A stretch of 26,048 bases of DNA from an uncultured Lachnospiraceae bacterium (GCA_947367855.1 CANBFE010000039.1:1-26048); one strand, 5' to 3'; shown: positions 7,514 to 15,339, counted from the stretch's first letter. A program made the numbers and translations. Notes: generated from the letters alone by a model not told the origin.

Positions 7514-8811
7514 TATTTACCCTCCCCGAACCTGACTTTTATGCTGTTCGCATGGGCGGTAAGGCCCTCGCTCTCCGCAAACTTCTCAATGTCTCCATGT
7601 ACTTTTTCCAAAGCAGTCCTGGAATAGGAAATAATGCTGGTCTTCTTCATGAAATCCTCCACGTTTAGAGGGGAGAAAAACCTGGCTGTACCGTTGGTGG
7701 GAAGAATATGGTTGGGGCCTGCAAAATAATCTCCCAAAGGTTCTGAGGAATATTCACCCAGGAAGACGGCGCCTGCGTTCCGGATCCTGGGCAGAATTCC
7801 AAAGGGATCCGCAGTCAGGATTTCCAGATGCTCAGAGGCAATCTCATTAGCGGCCTCAACTGCATTATCCATGCTTTCCGCCAGAAGAATATAGCCATAA
7901 TTGTCCAGGGATTTCCGGATGATTTCCCTCCGGGACAGCCCTTCTGCCATCTGGTCCACGCAGTGGGAAACCTCCCTGGCCAGTTCCTCTGAGGTAGTGA
8001 TCAGAATGGCGCTTGCCAGTTCGTCGTGCTCCGCCTGGGAAAGCAGATCAGCCGCCACAAACCTGGAATTGGCAGTTTCGTCAGCCAGAACCAGTATCTC
8101 ACTGGGACCGGCTATGGAATCGATTCCCACATAACCATAGACTGCTTTTTTTGCCAGGGCAACGAAGATATTGCCAGGGCCGGTAACCTTGTCAACCTTT
8201 GGAACGGATTCTGTGCCAAAGGCCATGGCTGCCACTGCCTGGGCGCCGCCTGCCCTGTAAATGGTATTTACTCCCGCTATGTCTGCCGCAACCAGAGTAC
8301 CGGGATTGATACGGCCGTCCTTCCCCGGAGGGGTGGTCATGATTATTTCGCCCACACCTGCCACTCTGGCAGGGATCACATTCATCAGCACACTGGAGGG
8401 ATAGGCTGCCCTGCCACCCGGGACATAGACTCCGGCCTTTGCCACAGGGGTATATTTCATCCCCAGAATACAGCCGTCCTCCCTGGCATCAAACCAACTG
8501 TTGCGCAGCTGCTTTTCGTGAAAAATCCGGATATTTGCCGCACTGCGCCTGATGATCTCCACCAGTTCGGGATCCAGTCTGTCATAGGCTTCCCGGATTT
8601 CTCCTTCTGTAACCCGGATATTATCCGCATTCAGGGGAAAACCATCATATTCCATGGTATAGGAAAACAGCGCTTTGTCCCGGTTTTTCCGCACATTGTC
8701 TACAATACTGTTTACCGTACTCTCATATTCTGAATAATGATTTGGACTTCTCTGCAGCAGATCGTCCAGTATGGCTGTTTTGGTTTCCTGTGTCAGTTTT
8801 ACAATTCTCAT
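7513..8811 (-). CDS. hisD: histidinol dehydrogenase
   Basis: The 432-residue zinc enzyme oxidises histidinol to histidine in two NAD-dependent steps, the last of the pathway. Zinc ligands fit the family at Q259 and H262 (LLSQAEHDE), D361 (EPLGDYF) and H420 (LTAHANS). The catalytic Glu-His pair is in SEHLE (E327, H328). The cofactor region shows GVYVPGGRAAYPS and GPGNIFVALAK. The frame is open 20 codons further upstream (to 8871) but that part overlaps hisG and is unlike the family. The ATG at 8811 (MRIVKL) has GAGGAAAAT before it and is chosen. The gap to hisG is 16 bases. Confidence 0.95.
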   Translation of the reverse strand: MRIVKLTQETKTAILDDLLQRSPNHYSEYESTVNSIVDNVRKNRDKALFSYTMEYDGFPLNADNIRVTEGEIREAYDRLDPELVEIIRRSAANIRIFHEKQLRNSWFDAREDGCILGMKYTPVAKAGVYVPGGRAAYPSSVLMNVIPARVAGVGEIIMTTPPGKDGRINPGTLVAADIAGVNTIYRAGGAQAVAAMAFGTESVPKVDKVTGPGNIFVALAKKAVYGYVGIDSIAGPSEILVLADETANSRFVAADLLSQAEHDELASAILITTSEELAREVSHCVDQMAEGLSRREIIRKSLDNYGYILLAESMDNAVEAANEIASEHLEILTADPFGILPRIRNAGAVFLGEYSSEPLGDYFAGPNHILPTNGTARFFSPLNVEDFMKKTSIISYSRTALEKVHGDIEKFAESEGLTAHANSIKVRFGEGK

Positions 8812-8827
8812 ATTTTCCTCGTTTCTG

Positions 8828-9487
8828 TTAAATGGTTTCTCGGCCCAACAGCCTGCGAAAGCCCAGGACAATCTCCTGAATCCTTGTCCGTTCCATCTGG
8901 ATGCTGACAGGATTTACGATCATTCTGGCAGAAAGGGGACATACCTCCTCCAACACCGCCAGACCGTTTTCCTTCAGCGTGGATCCGGTCTCCACAATGT
9001 CCACAATGACCTCCGACAATCCGACCAGGGGCCCCAGTTCCACAGAGCCGTTCAGCTTGATGATATCCACTGTCTGATGCTTCTTGTTATAGAAATAATC
9101 CCTTGCAATATTGGGATATTTGCTCGCCACACGGATTCTTTCATGATGCTGCAGCAGCTCCCTGGCTGATTCCGGTCCGCAGACACACATTCTGCATCTT
9201 CCGAATCCCAGGTCAAGAACTTCATAAACATTCCGGTTCTCTTCCAGAATCGTGTCGTTCCCGGCCACGCCGATATCCGCTGCGCCGTATTCCACATAGG
9301 TGGGCACATCCGGGCCCTTTGCCAGAAAGAACTTCAGTTTTTGTTCTTCGTTTACAAAGATAAGCTTCCGGGTCTTTTTATCCTTCATTTCCTCGCAGGA
9401 AATTCCCATTTCTTCAAATAATTCCAGTGTCCTGCAGGCAAGCCTGCCCTTGGCCAGCGCAAAGGTCAGATAACGCTCCTGTGCCAT
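8828..9487 (-). CDS. hisG: ATP phosphoribosyltransferase catalytic subunit, short form
   Basis: The 219-residue enzyme joins ATP and PRPP to give phosphoribosyl-ATP, the committed and usually feedback-controlled step. Seen: LAKGRL (11-16), GAADIGVAGND (68-78) and the PRPP-binding stretch around IVDIVETGSTLKENGL (161-176). The C-terminal regulatory domain of long HisG (~290 residues) is absent. This short form normally works as a hetero-octamer with HisZ, which is the gene immediately upstream (29-base gap). GAGGAACAGAGGT precedes the ATG. Confidence 0.96.
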   Translation of the reverse strand: MAQERYLTFALAKGRLACRTLELFEEMGISCEEMKDKKTRKLIFVNEEQKLKFFLAKGPDVPTYVEYGAADIGVAGNDTILEENRNVYEVLDLGFGRCRMCVCGPESARELLQHHERIRVASKYPNIARDYFYNKKHQTVDIIKLNGSVELGPLVGLSEVIVDIVETGSTLKENGLAVLEEVCPLSARMIVNPVSIQMERTRIQEIVLGFRRLLGRETI

Positions 9488-9516
9488 ACCTCTGTTCCTC
9501 CCCGATTTCTGTGGAC

Positions 9517-10626
9517 TTACTCATGTACAAGCTCCGCCGGAATTCCCTGACTGCGAAGCAGCTGTGCCTCCGCCAGTTTTTCCTGATAGTTCCCGGAATG
9601 ATAGAAAATTCTCCTGGTTTCTTCCGGAACCGGAAGAGACACACCCTGTCCGGAAAGCGCTTCCAGGATGCTGTCCACTGTCATGACAAAGCCCACCGCA
9701 GCAGCCTCCTTGCCGAACTGCCGCAGAAGTCTGTCATATCTGCCTCCTTTTACAATGGCTTCCCCAACGCCGTAGGTATACACCTTAAAGATCATTCCCG
9801 TGTAATACCTGTATTTGCTGAGCATGCCCAGGTCAAAGGATACGTAGTCGGATACCCCGTACAGCCGGAGAAGGTCATATAACTTCTGCAGCCGGTTTAC
9901 CGCTTCCCGGGAGCGGGGATTTTCTGCCATGGCGCCTGCCCTGGGCAGGGAGCCCATATCTCCGAACAGATCTGCCAGCTGCAGAAGCCTGTCCTGATAT
10001 GCCGCGTCCACCCTTCGTTCCTGCAGAAGTTCCCGGGCGGCAAAATAGTTCTTTCCGGAGATAAAATTCCTAAGATCAGCTTCCGTCTCCTCTTCCAGTC
10101 CGGCTTCGCAGCACAGACCCTTAAAATATTCCACATCCCCTACGGCTACCTGGAAACGTGTCAGTCCCGCGTTCAGTAGGGAACGAACCACCAGGGAAAT
10201 CATCTCCGCATCCGCCTCCACGGAGGAGTCGTTGATCAGCTCCACTCCCATCTGTGTCACTTCCTTCAGTTTGCCCTGAAGATTGGAAGTGTTCGTAAAG
10301 GTATTTCCCAGATAACTGAACCGCAGGGGAACTTTTTCCTCACAGAAATACTTTGCGGCACATCTGGCAATGGATGGGGTAAAGTCCGGGCGCAGTACCA
10401 GGGTGTTTCCCTCCTTGTCAAAAAACTTGTACAGCTCCCTGCTTGGCGTGGTTCCGATCTCCCTGGAAAAAACATCAAAGAACTCGAAAGTGGGAGTCTG
10501 GATTTCCTGGTAGCCATAGAGCCGGATGCTTTCTTTCAGCCTGTTCTCCACATGGAGCTTTCCTGCATATTCCTTTCCGTAGATGTCCCTGACTCCTTCA
10601 GGCGTATGCAACAATCTCTGACTCAT
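9517..10626 (-). CDS. hisZ: ATP phosphoribosyltransferase regulatory subunit (HisRS paralogue)
   Basis: A 369-residue paralogue of the histidyl-tRNA synthetase catalytic core without the anticodon-binding domain. It activates short HisG and carries histidine feedback. Seen: HTPEGVRDI at the start, PTFEFFDVF, LRPDFTPSIAR (motif 2 region), YYTGMIFKVYT and GGRYDRLLRQFG (motif 3 region). The frame is open 33 codons further (ATG at 10725), through a block of tandem repeats. I chose the ATG at 10626 (MSQRLL) because GGGAGGAGAGCT lies directly before it and the family begins here. It is the first gene of the histidine operon. The C-terminus (AELVHE) is on the short side for the family. Confidence 0.93.
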   Translation of the reverse strand: MSQRLLHTPEGVRDIYGKEYAGKLHVENRLKESIRLYGYQEIQTPTFEFFDVFSREIGTTPSRELYKFFDKEGNTLVLRPDFTPSIARCAAKYFCEEKVPLRFSYLGNTFTNTSNLQGKLKEVTQMGVELINDSSVEADAEMISLVVRSLLNAGLTRFQVAVGDVEYFKGLCCEAGLEEETEADLRNFISGKNYFAARELLQERRVDAAYQDRLLQLADLFGDMGSLPRAGAMAENPRSREAVNRLQKLYDLLRLYGVSDYVSFDLGMLSKYRYYTGMIFKVYTYGVGEAIVKGGRYDRLLRQFGKEAAAVGFVMTVDSILEALSGQGVSLPVPEETRRIFYHSGNYQEKLAEAQLLRSQGIPAELVHE

Positions 10627-10652
10627 AGCTCTCCTCCCTGTCTTTCTTCCGC

Positions 10653-10706
10653 TGTGCTTCACCATGGTAGTGTGCTTCACCATGGTAATGCACTTTACCA
10701 TGGTAA
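10653..10706 (-). repeat. three tandem 18-bp repeats with CCATGG-centred palindromes in the his operon leader
   Basis: On the plus strand the units are 10653-10670 (TGTGCTTCACCATGGTAG), 10671-10688 (the same except for the last base) and 10689-10706 (15 of 18 identical to the second, with the perfect palindrome TTACCATGGTAA). They lie between the his promoter (start site near 10733) and the hisZ ribosome site, at about +28 to +81. The spacing is exactly 18 bp, so palindrome centres are not quite two helical turns apart. They could be operators for a repressor or RNA-level signals. The repeat is a whole number of codons, so the hisZ frame stays open through it. Confidence 0.8.
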
Positions 10707-10739
10707 CGTGCTGCCGCGATGCCAAAATAAATCAACAGT

Positions 10740-10768
10740 AGTATATCGAAAGTTATCTGTACTGTCAA
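10740..10768 (-). promoter_or_regulatory. promoter of the hisZGDB-hisIE operon
   Basis: On the minus strand TTGACA (10768-10763), a 17-base spacer and TATACT (10745-10740) match the sigma-A consensus at 11 of 12 positions. Transcription should begin near 10733, giving a leader of ~107 bases before the hisZ ATG. The recU stop codon TGA is part of the -35 box, so the operon promoter is embedded in the end of the preceding gene. Confidence 0.85.
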
Positions 10769-11298
10769 GACCTGTCTTCCAAATCCTTTTGCAGGATGTC
10801 AAGATAAGGAACCAGGATTCCATGCTTCCGGGGGAGAATATATTCGGGATTCAGTTCCTCATACCGGAAGCTCTTGCGGCCGCCTTCCTTTGCTCTTCTC
10901 CAGAAAAACAACAGCATTTCCAGGGGCAGATAATAAAAAAGGTCTTTATGGGTGTAATATATAAGGAAGAAGGAGATTCCGCCCTGTTTTTCGAATTTTT
11001 CCATGAAAGTCACCTGATGCTCATGGATATTCTGCAGGGAAAAGGTATCCGCCGCGCATTCCTTTGCGTCAAAGCAGACAGGAATGCCCTGGACCGCCCC
11101 TATATAATCCACCGTACTCTTCTGTTCAAAATAGGCCAGGGTAATCTGGCGGTGGGTTTTGTCTATTTTAATGGGGGTGATGGGGGTGGGGATCTTCTGG
11201 ATCAGCGCAAGACCTCCTTCGGCGTACTTTTGATTTGTGCGGTTGATCATATCCTCCAGTGTGGAACCCCTCAGCCCCCTGGAATTCCATGTAGCCAT
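10765..11298 (-). CDS. recU: Holliday junction resolvase RecU
   Basis: The 177-residue nuclease of the RecU family resolves four-way DNA junctions in recombination repair and chromosome segregation of Firmicutes. Seen: GSTLEDMINRTNQKYAE near the N-terminus, and the PD-(D/E)XK active-site block STVDYIG (61-67, D64) with PVCFDAKE (73-80, D77 and K79), followed by HEHQVTFMEKF. It is shorter than the ~200-residue Bacillus protein, lacking part of the N-terminal arm. It starts 45 bases after the pseudouridine synthase gene. In many Firmicutes recU sits beside a penicillin-binding protein gene; here it does not. Confidence 0.9.
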   Translation of the reverse strand: MATWNSRGLRGSTLEDMINRTNQKYAEGGLALIQKIPTPITPIKIDKTHRQITLAYFEQKSTVDYIGAVQGIPVCFDAKECAADTFSLQNIHEHQVTFMEKFEKQGGISFFLIYYTHKDLFYYLPLEMLLFFWRRAKEGGRKSFRYEELNPEYILPRKHGILVPYLDILQKDLEDRS

Positions 11299-11343
11299 AC
11301 TTCTCCTCTGTCCTGTTCTTTATTGTTCTTCTGCTGTCTTTCC

Positions 11344-12402
11344 TTAAGAAAACAGTTCCTTCTCCAGCCTTTGAAACAGGGCCGGACAGGGGGCGGTGAT
11401 GCTTCTTCCGCTCAGCGCATCCGGATTTCCGTTCTCCGGAAACATAACCCTGCAGGAATGCAGCAGCTGTGCACGGAGACCATGGTTTTTCCGGAAAAAA
11501 AGATTGACGGATTCCCGGCCGTATTTCCTGTCTCCGATCAGGGGATGCCCAAGATCTGCCAGTTGTGCCCGGATCTGATGGCTTTTTCCGGTAATCAGCT
11601 CCACCTCCAGCAGGGTGAAGTCCTCCGTGACAGAAAGAGGCCTGTACGCAGTGTGTATGGCGCAAAACTTCTCCCCGCTCCGGGATTCCCCGGGGATCCC
11701 GGAAACCGACACCCGGTTCCTGGTTTCATCTTTTACAAGATATCCTTTTATTTCCCCGCTCTCCCTGACTGCCCCCGCGCAGATGGTTCTGTAGAATTTG
11801 CGGATACTTCGCTCCCGGATGCCCTGGCTGAGGTACTGCAGTCCCAGGAGACTTTTGCCACAGAGAACAATACCGCTGGTGTTTCTGTCAAGGCGGTTGC
11901 AGACGGAGGGGCGGAAAGTGGAAAGCTCTCCTGCAAGGGCAGGATTCTGCTCCAACAGATAACCGATAAGCCATTCGTTCAGGGACAGATCCTCCAAAGA
12001 CGCCTTCTGGGACAGGATTCCGGAAGGCTTATTCAGAATCAGACAGTCCTCATCCTCATATAATACGGCAATTTCCTTCAGGGTGTGGAAGGCTCTTTCA
12101 TATTCTCCTGTATTTCCGCATGTTCTTTCCGAAACTTCCGGCATGCTTTCCGGTATCTCCTGTTCTCCGTTTTCCGGAGCCCTCCCTGAGAATCTGGAAA
12201 AGGTCTCCTGAGAGAAATAGAAACAGACCTCATCCCTTAGCTCAAGAATTTCCCTGCCTTCCGCCTTTTTCCCGTTCAGGGTAATGTTCTTTTTCCGCAG
12301 CATTTTATACAGAAATCCGTTTCCTGCAAGGGGAAGATATTTGTGCAAAAATTTGTCCAGACGCTGCCCGGCCTGGTTTTTTCCGATTATAACTGACTGC
12401 AT
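11344..12402 (-). CDS. RluA/RluD-family pseudouridine synthase with S4 domain
   Basis: The 352-residue enzyme converts uridine to pseudouridine in large-subunit rRNA (or tRNA); the exact target cannot be told from sequence. Residues ~1-60 are an S4-type RNA-binding domain (QRLDKFLHKYL). Residues ~110-350 are the catalytic fold, with LYEDEDCLILNKPSG and the signature NRLDRNTSG (169-177, catalytic D172), then RKFYRTICAG and GKSHQIRAQLADLGHPLIGD. An insert rich in Glu, Pro and Gly (~68-105) separates the two domains. AAGGGAAG precedes the ATG. Gaps to neighbours are 46 and 45 bases, consistent with co-transcription. Confidence 0.92.
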   Translation of the reverse strand: MQSVIIGKNQAGQRLDKFLHKYLPLAGNGFLYKMLRKKNITLNGKKAEGREILELRDEVCFYFSQETFSRFSGRAPENGEQEIPESMPEVSERTCGNTGEYERAFHTLKEIAVLYEDEDCLILNKPSGILSQKASLEDLSLNEWLIGYLLEQNPALAGELSTFRPSVCNRLDRNTSGIVLCGKSLLGLQYLSQGIRERSIRKFYRTICAGAVRESGEIKGYLVKDETRNRVSVSGIPGESRSGEKFCAIHTAYRPLSVTEDFTLLEVELITGKSHQIRAQLADLGHPLIGDRKYGRESVNLFFRKNHGLRAQLLHSCRVMFPENGNPDALSGRSITAPCPALFQRLEKELFS

Positions 12403-12448
12403 GGGCTTCCCTTATCATTTCCTTTCGTGATATTGTGTTTCCGGCATA

Positions 12449-13033
12449 TCAGAGGGCAACATTTTTCAGGGTTGCCGTTACGGAGGCAGTCTGGGAATCC
12501 TGTCTGTCCAGGTCCTGCATCTGGTCCAGACGTTCCGTGTATTTATGTAAATCCGTAAAAATTTTAACGGTAACGCTCTTATGCCCGTCCAGTTTCAGGA
12601 TATCCCCGATATGTTTGTAAAATTCATTTTCCGGAAAGTCTCTGTTTTCCGAGAAACCGCAGACAGTATTGCCGCAGACAGCCAGGTGGCTTACGGAAAA
12701 ATTTTTCTTATAGGAGGTAAACACCATATCATAAAGGCAGGAAAGGCCCTGACTGTGCTGTTCTATGGCGTCTGCAGTCTGCTTTCCGCAGCTTTTGAAG
12801 CGCAGGAACATAATGGCGCCCACCAGGCTCTTGCTGGCAGGAAGACATCCCAGAACAGCCACAATGGTAAGCAGATTCCCCCGGCTGCCCGTCTGTAGAT
12901 AACCTGCTGCAAACAGTGACAGGGAGATGCCGAAATAGAGCACTGTCCGGAGAATCTCATACTTTTTCTGGCTGTCCAGATAGTTTCTGGTTCCCTTTGC
13001 CCCCTCTGTAGAGAAAATTCTTTTCCACTGCAT
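12449..13033 (-). CDS. conserved membrane protein of unknown function (two transmembrane helices)
   Basis: The 194-residue protein starts WKRIFSTEGAKGTRNYLDSQ, then has two hydrophobic segments (~29-46 and ~53-78) separated by a short polar turn, and a ~115-residue cytoplasmic or exposed part with no motif I recognise. I recall similar N-termini in other Lachnospiraceae proteins, so it is probably a conserved lineage gene, but no function is known to me. It begins only 4 bases after the short-chain dehydrogenase stop, so the two are likely translated from one message. The C-terminal part contains several Cys (near FRFKSCGKQ, GLSCLYD and AVCGNTVCGF). Confidence 0.75.
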   Translation of the reverse strand: MQWKRIFSTEGAKGTRNYLDSQKKYEILRTVLYFGISLSLFAAGYLQTGSRGNLLTIVAVLGCLPASKSLVGAIMFLRFKSCGKQTADAIEQHSQGLSCLYDMVFTSYKKNFSVSHLAVCGNTVCGFSENRDFPENEFYKHIGDILKLDGHKSVTVKIFTDLHKYTERLDQMQDLDRQDSQTASVTATLKNVAL

Positions 13034-13037
13034 ATTT

Positions 13038-13811
13038 TCACATTCCTTTCTGTTTCATCTGTCTCATGGCCCTTAAGAGCAGGCAGTGAGGCACTGCCCT
13101 GGAAAGCGCCCGAAAAGATTTCATGGGCAGGCCGCATACGGAGAGGGGCCGCCTGTAATAGGAATCCTTCAGGGCCAGGGTAACCACCCTTTCCGGACTG
13201 ACCATGGTATATTTTTTCAGGGCCAGGGTGGAAGCCGAGGCCTCGGCAATGTCAAAAAAGGGTGTGTCCACCGGTCCGGGACAAACAGCCGTCACATAGA
13301 TGCCCGCATCCCTCAGCTCTTCTCCCAGCGCCCTGGAAAAGCTCAGCACATAGCTTTTTGTGGCTGCATATACCGCGAAGTCCGGCTGGGGAAGAAATGC
13401 CGCGCTGGAAGCCATCTGAAGAATGCGGCTGCCCTTTCTCATAAAGGGAATCAGACGGTGGGTCATCCCGGTGAGCGCCTCGCAGTTAAGCCTCACCATG
13501 CCAAGCTCCAGTTTCCTGTCCTGCTGGCTGAAATCCCCCATAATGCCGTACCCTGCACAATTGATCAGCATCCTGACAACTGCCTTGTGGCGGAATACTG
13601 CATCTTCAAAGTCGGAAATCCGTTTTTCGTCAGTGATATCCATGGAAAAAATCCTTGCGCTGTGCCTTAAAAGCCCTGCGAGCTCTTTCAGCCTGTCCCG
13701 GTCTCTTGCCACCAGCCAGAATTCGTCAATACTGCTGAAATGCCTGTCCATCTGCAGCGCAAATTCCCTCCCGATGCCGGAGGAAGCTCCTGTTATGACT
13801 ACAATATTCAT
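13038..13811 (-). CDS. short-chain dehydrogenase/reductase (SDR family)
   Basis: The 257-residue Rossmann-fold oxidoreductase has the classical SDR set: TGASSGIG (7-14) for NAD(P) binding, NCAGYG (84-89), the catalytic Ser in MASSAAF (~135), Y148 and K152 in YAATKSY, and CPGPVDTPF (~177-185). The C-terminus (after ~200) is basic and hydrophobic (RALSRAVPHCLLLRAMRQMK), as in the DltE/YqjQ-like group, and may associate with membrane. The substrate cannot be predicted. It is 45 bases downstream of the HAD hydrolase and 4 bases upstream of the two-helix membrane protein. Confidence 0.9.
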   Translation of the reverse strand: MNIVVITGASSGIGREFALQMDRHFSSIDEFWLVARDRDRLKELAGLLRHSARIFSMDITDEKRISDFEDAVFRHKAVVRMLINCAGYGIMGDFSQQDRKLELGMVRLNCEALTGMTHRLIPFMRKGSRILQMASSAAFLPQPDFAVYAATKSYVLSFSRALGEELRDAGIYVTAVCPGPVDTPFFDIAEASASTLALKKYTMVSPERVVTLALKDSYYRRPLSVCGLPMKSFRALSRAVPHCLLLRAMRQMKQKGM

Positions 13812-13856
13812 GCCGTTACCTTCCCGTTTCCCTGATTTACATTACCCGGAACCTGT

Positions 13857-14513
13857 CTAAAAAAGGTTCAGATAGTCCTCGATATAGTAATCTGCCAAAT
13901 TTCTTTTTTTATCCCTGTCATGGGCGGAATAGGCATCTTCCACTGCGCAGACACGCATTCCGGCATTTTTCCCGGCCAGGATTCCCGCCACGATATCTTC
14001 GAATACAAGACATCTTTCAGGGGATACCCCAAGCTCTCCTGCTGTCTTCAGATAGATGTCAGGAGCAGGCTTCCCGCGTTCCACGTCGCTGCCGGTGACG
14101 ATGCTTGAAAAATAATTCCGCAGACTGTGGACAGCGGCCACATTTTCTGCAAGTTCCCTTGAATTGCTTGTGGCTATGCCCAACAGAATCCCCTGTCGGC
14201 GGCATCCCTCCAGAAAATCCGGGATGCCTTTTTTCAACGGAACTTCGTGGATGTATTTATCCCAGGCCATCCGGTTCCAGGTCTCCTTGATCTGCTCCGG
14301 GGAATCCGGTATGGAGAAATGTTCCTTGAAATAGAGGGCAGTTTCACCGAAACTCATCCCCTCGATCTGCGTCTGAAGATCTTTCGGAAGGGGAATTCCG
14401 AAGCTTCCCAGATATTCGATGTCAATGGCCTTCCACATCCACATGGAATCCACCAGAGAACCGTCCATGTCAAAAATCACCGCGTCCGTATTCTGCAGCA
14501 TTTCATGTCTCAT
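13857..14513 (-). CDS. HAD-family hydrolase, beta-phosphoglucomutase-like
   Basis: The 218-residue phosphatase or phosphomutase has the HAD motifs in order: I FDMDGSLVDS (14-23, nucleophile D15, acid D17), II ATSNS (114-118), III with GKPAPD (147-152, K148) and IV FEDIVAGILAG (171-181, E172, D173). A helical cap (~22-95) places it in subfamily IA with the beta-phosphoglucomutase group. The substrate is unknown; a small phosphorylated sugar is likely. Its ATG overlaps the stop of the preceding pseudouridine synthase gene by ATGA, indicating coupling. Confidence 0.92.
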   Translation of the reverse strand: MRHEMLQNTDAVIFDMDGSLVDSMWMWKAIDIEYLGSFGIPLPKDLQTQIEGMSFGETALYFKEHFSIPDSPEQIKETWNRMAWDKYIHEVPLKKGIPDFLEGCRRQGILLGIATSNSRELAENVAAVHSLRNYFSSIVTGSDVERGKPAPDIYLKTAGELGVSPERCLVFEDIVAGILAGKNAGMRVCAVEDAYSAHDRDKKRNLADYYIEDYLNLF

Positions 14514-15235
14514 ATCTTATCTCCTGCCTGTAATCCGGCTTCCTCTTTCAGCATCTGTATTTCTTCCGGGGTCAGTTCCCTGTACTCTCCCTCCTTTAAG
14601 CCTTCATCGAGCTTCAGGCTGCCAAAGGAGACCCTCTTCAGGGTTCGGACGCCGTTTCCCAGGGCCAGCATCATTTTTTTCACCTGGTGGAACCTGCCTT
14701 CATGGAGAGTAAGCAGAATGCTGTTTTTTTCCAGCACAGTGACCATGGCCGGCAAAGCAGGGCGTTCCTCACCGATATCAATTCCGGATTCCAGGGCGGA
14801 AATATCCGCTTCCCTCAAGGGATATTCCAGTGTCACATAATAGGTTTTTGCCACATGCCGCCTGGGGGCAAGAAGCCTGTGGGCAAGCTCCCCGTCGTTG
14901 GTCAGCAATAACAGCCCGGTAGTGTCTTTGTCAAGGCGGCCTGCGGGAAAAAGGTCCTTTCTGCCTTCCTCCTTCAGAAGATCAACCACGGTGTCTGCGG
15001 TGTTATCCGTGACAGCAGATACAACGCCCACGGGCTTGTTCAGCATGTAATACACATATTTCCTGTAGTCAAGAAGCCTGTCCCGAAAGGTGATGCGGTC
15101 GGAAGCTTCCTCTATTTTCATGTCCGGCCGGACCGCGGGTATGCCGTTGACAGTCACAAGCCCCTGTTTCAGAAAAGTTTTTACCTGGCTCCTGGTTCCC
15201 AGGTTTAATTCACATAAAAATCTGTCAAGACGCAT
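14510..15235 (-). CDS. RsuA/RluB/RluE/RluF-family pseudouridine synthase
   Basis: The 241-residue enzyme modifies a uridine in rRNA; RsuA-type proteins act on U516 of 16S rRNA, but the subfamily is not decidable by eye. An S4 RNA-binding domain (1-~55, MRLDRFLCELNLGTRSQVK) is followed by the catalytic domain with YMLNKPVGVVSA and the signature GRLDKDTTG (99-107, D102), then EGRFHQVKKMM and LKRVSFG. AAAGGAGGCTCT gives a strong ribosome site. It is the first gene of a run leading through the HAD hydrolase toward recU. Confidence 0.93.
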   Translation of the reverse strand: MRLDRFLCELNLGTRSQVKTFLKQGLVTVNGIPAVRPDMKIEEASDRITFRDRLLDYRKYVYYMLNKPVGVVSAVTDNTADTVVDLLKEEGRKDLFPAGRLDKDTTGLLLLTNDGELAHRLLAPRRHVAKTYYVTLEYPLREADISALESGIDIGEERPALPAMVTVLEKNSILLTLHEGRFHQVKKMMLALGNGVRTLKRVSFGSLKLDEGLKEGEYRELTPEEIQMLKEEAGLQAGDKI

Positions 15236-15311
15236 AGAGCCTCCTTTTGCCGCATGCCTGTCTGGGAGGATAAAAATCCTGGAAATTTTCCGCCCCCCTG
15301 CATCAGCGGCA

Positions 15312-15339
15312 GCTTTTCCTCATATATTTTAGGAAAAGC
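15312..15339. promoter_or_regulatory. operator-like inverted repeat in the divergent intergenic region
   Basis: GCTTTTCCT (15312-15320) and AGGAAAAGC (15331-15339) are perfect 9-bp reverse complements separated by a 10-base A/T-rich spacer (CATATATTTT). The geometry (arm centres ~19 bases apart) fits a dimeric repressor. The predicted -10 of the rsuA-side promoter lies inside it. No T-run follows on either strand as expected for a terminator. Confidence 0.5.

Noticed and set aside
7513..8871. hisD starting 20 codons further upstream (MSWAFAG...)
   Set aside because: The extra codons overlap hisG and do not resemble the family; the ATG at 8811 has a good ribosome site.
10627..10740. T-box or classical His attenuator before hisZ
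   Set aside because: The leader is only ~107 bases, with no T-box conserved sequence, no run of His codons and no terminator hairpin with a U-run.
10552..12063. 503-codon open frame on the plus strand
   Set aside because: It runs antisense across hisZ, recU and the RluA-type gene and crosses the his promoter; three recognisable genes occupy the other strand.
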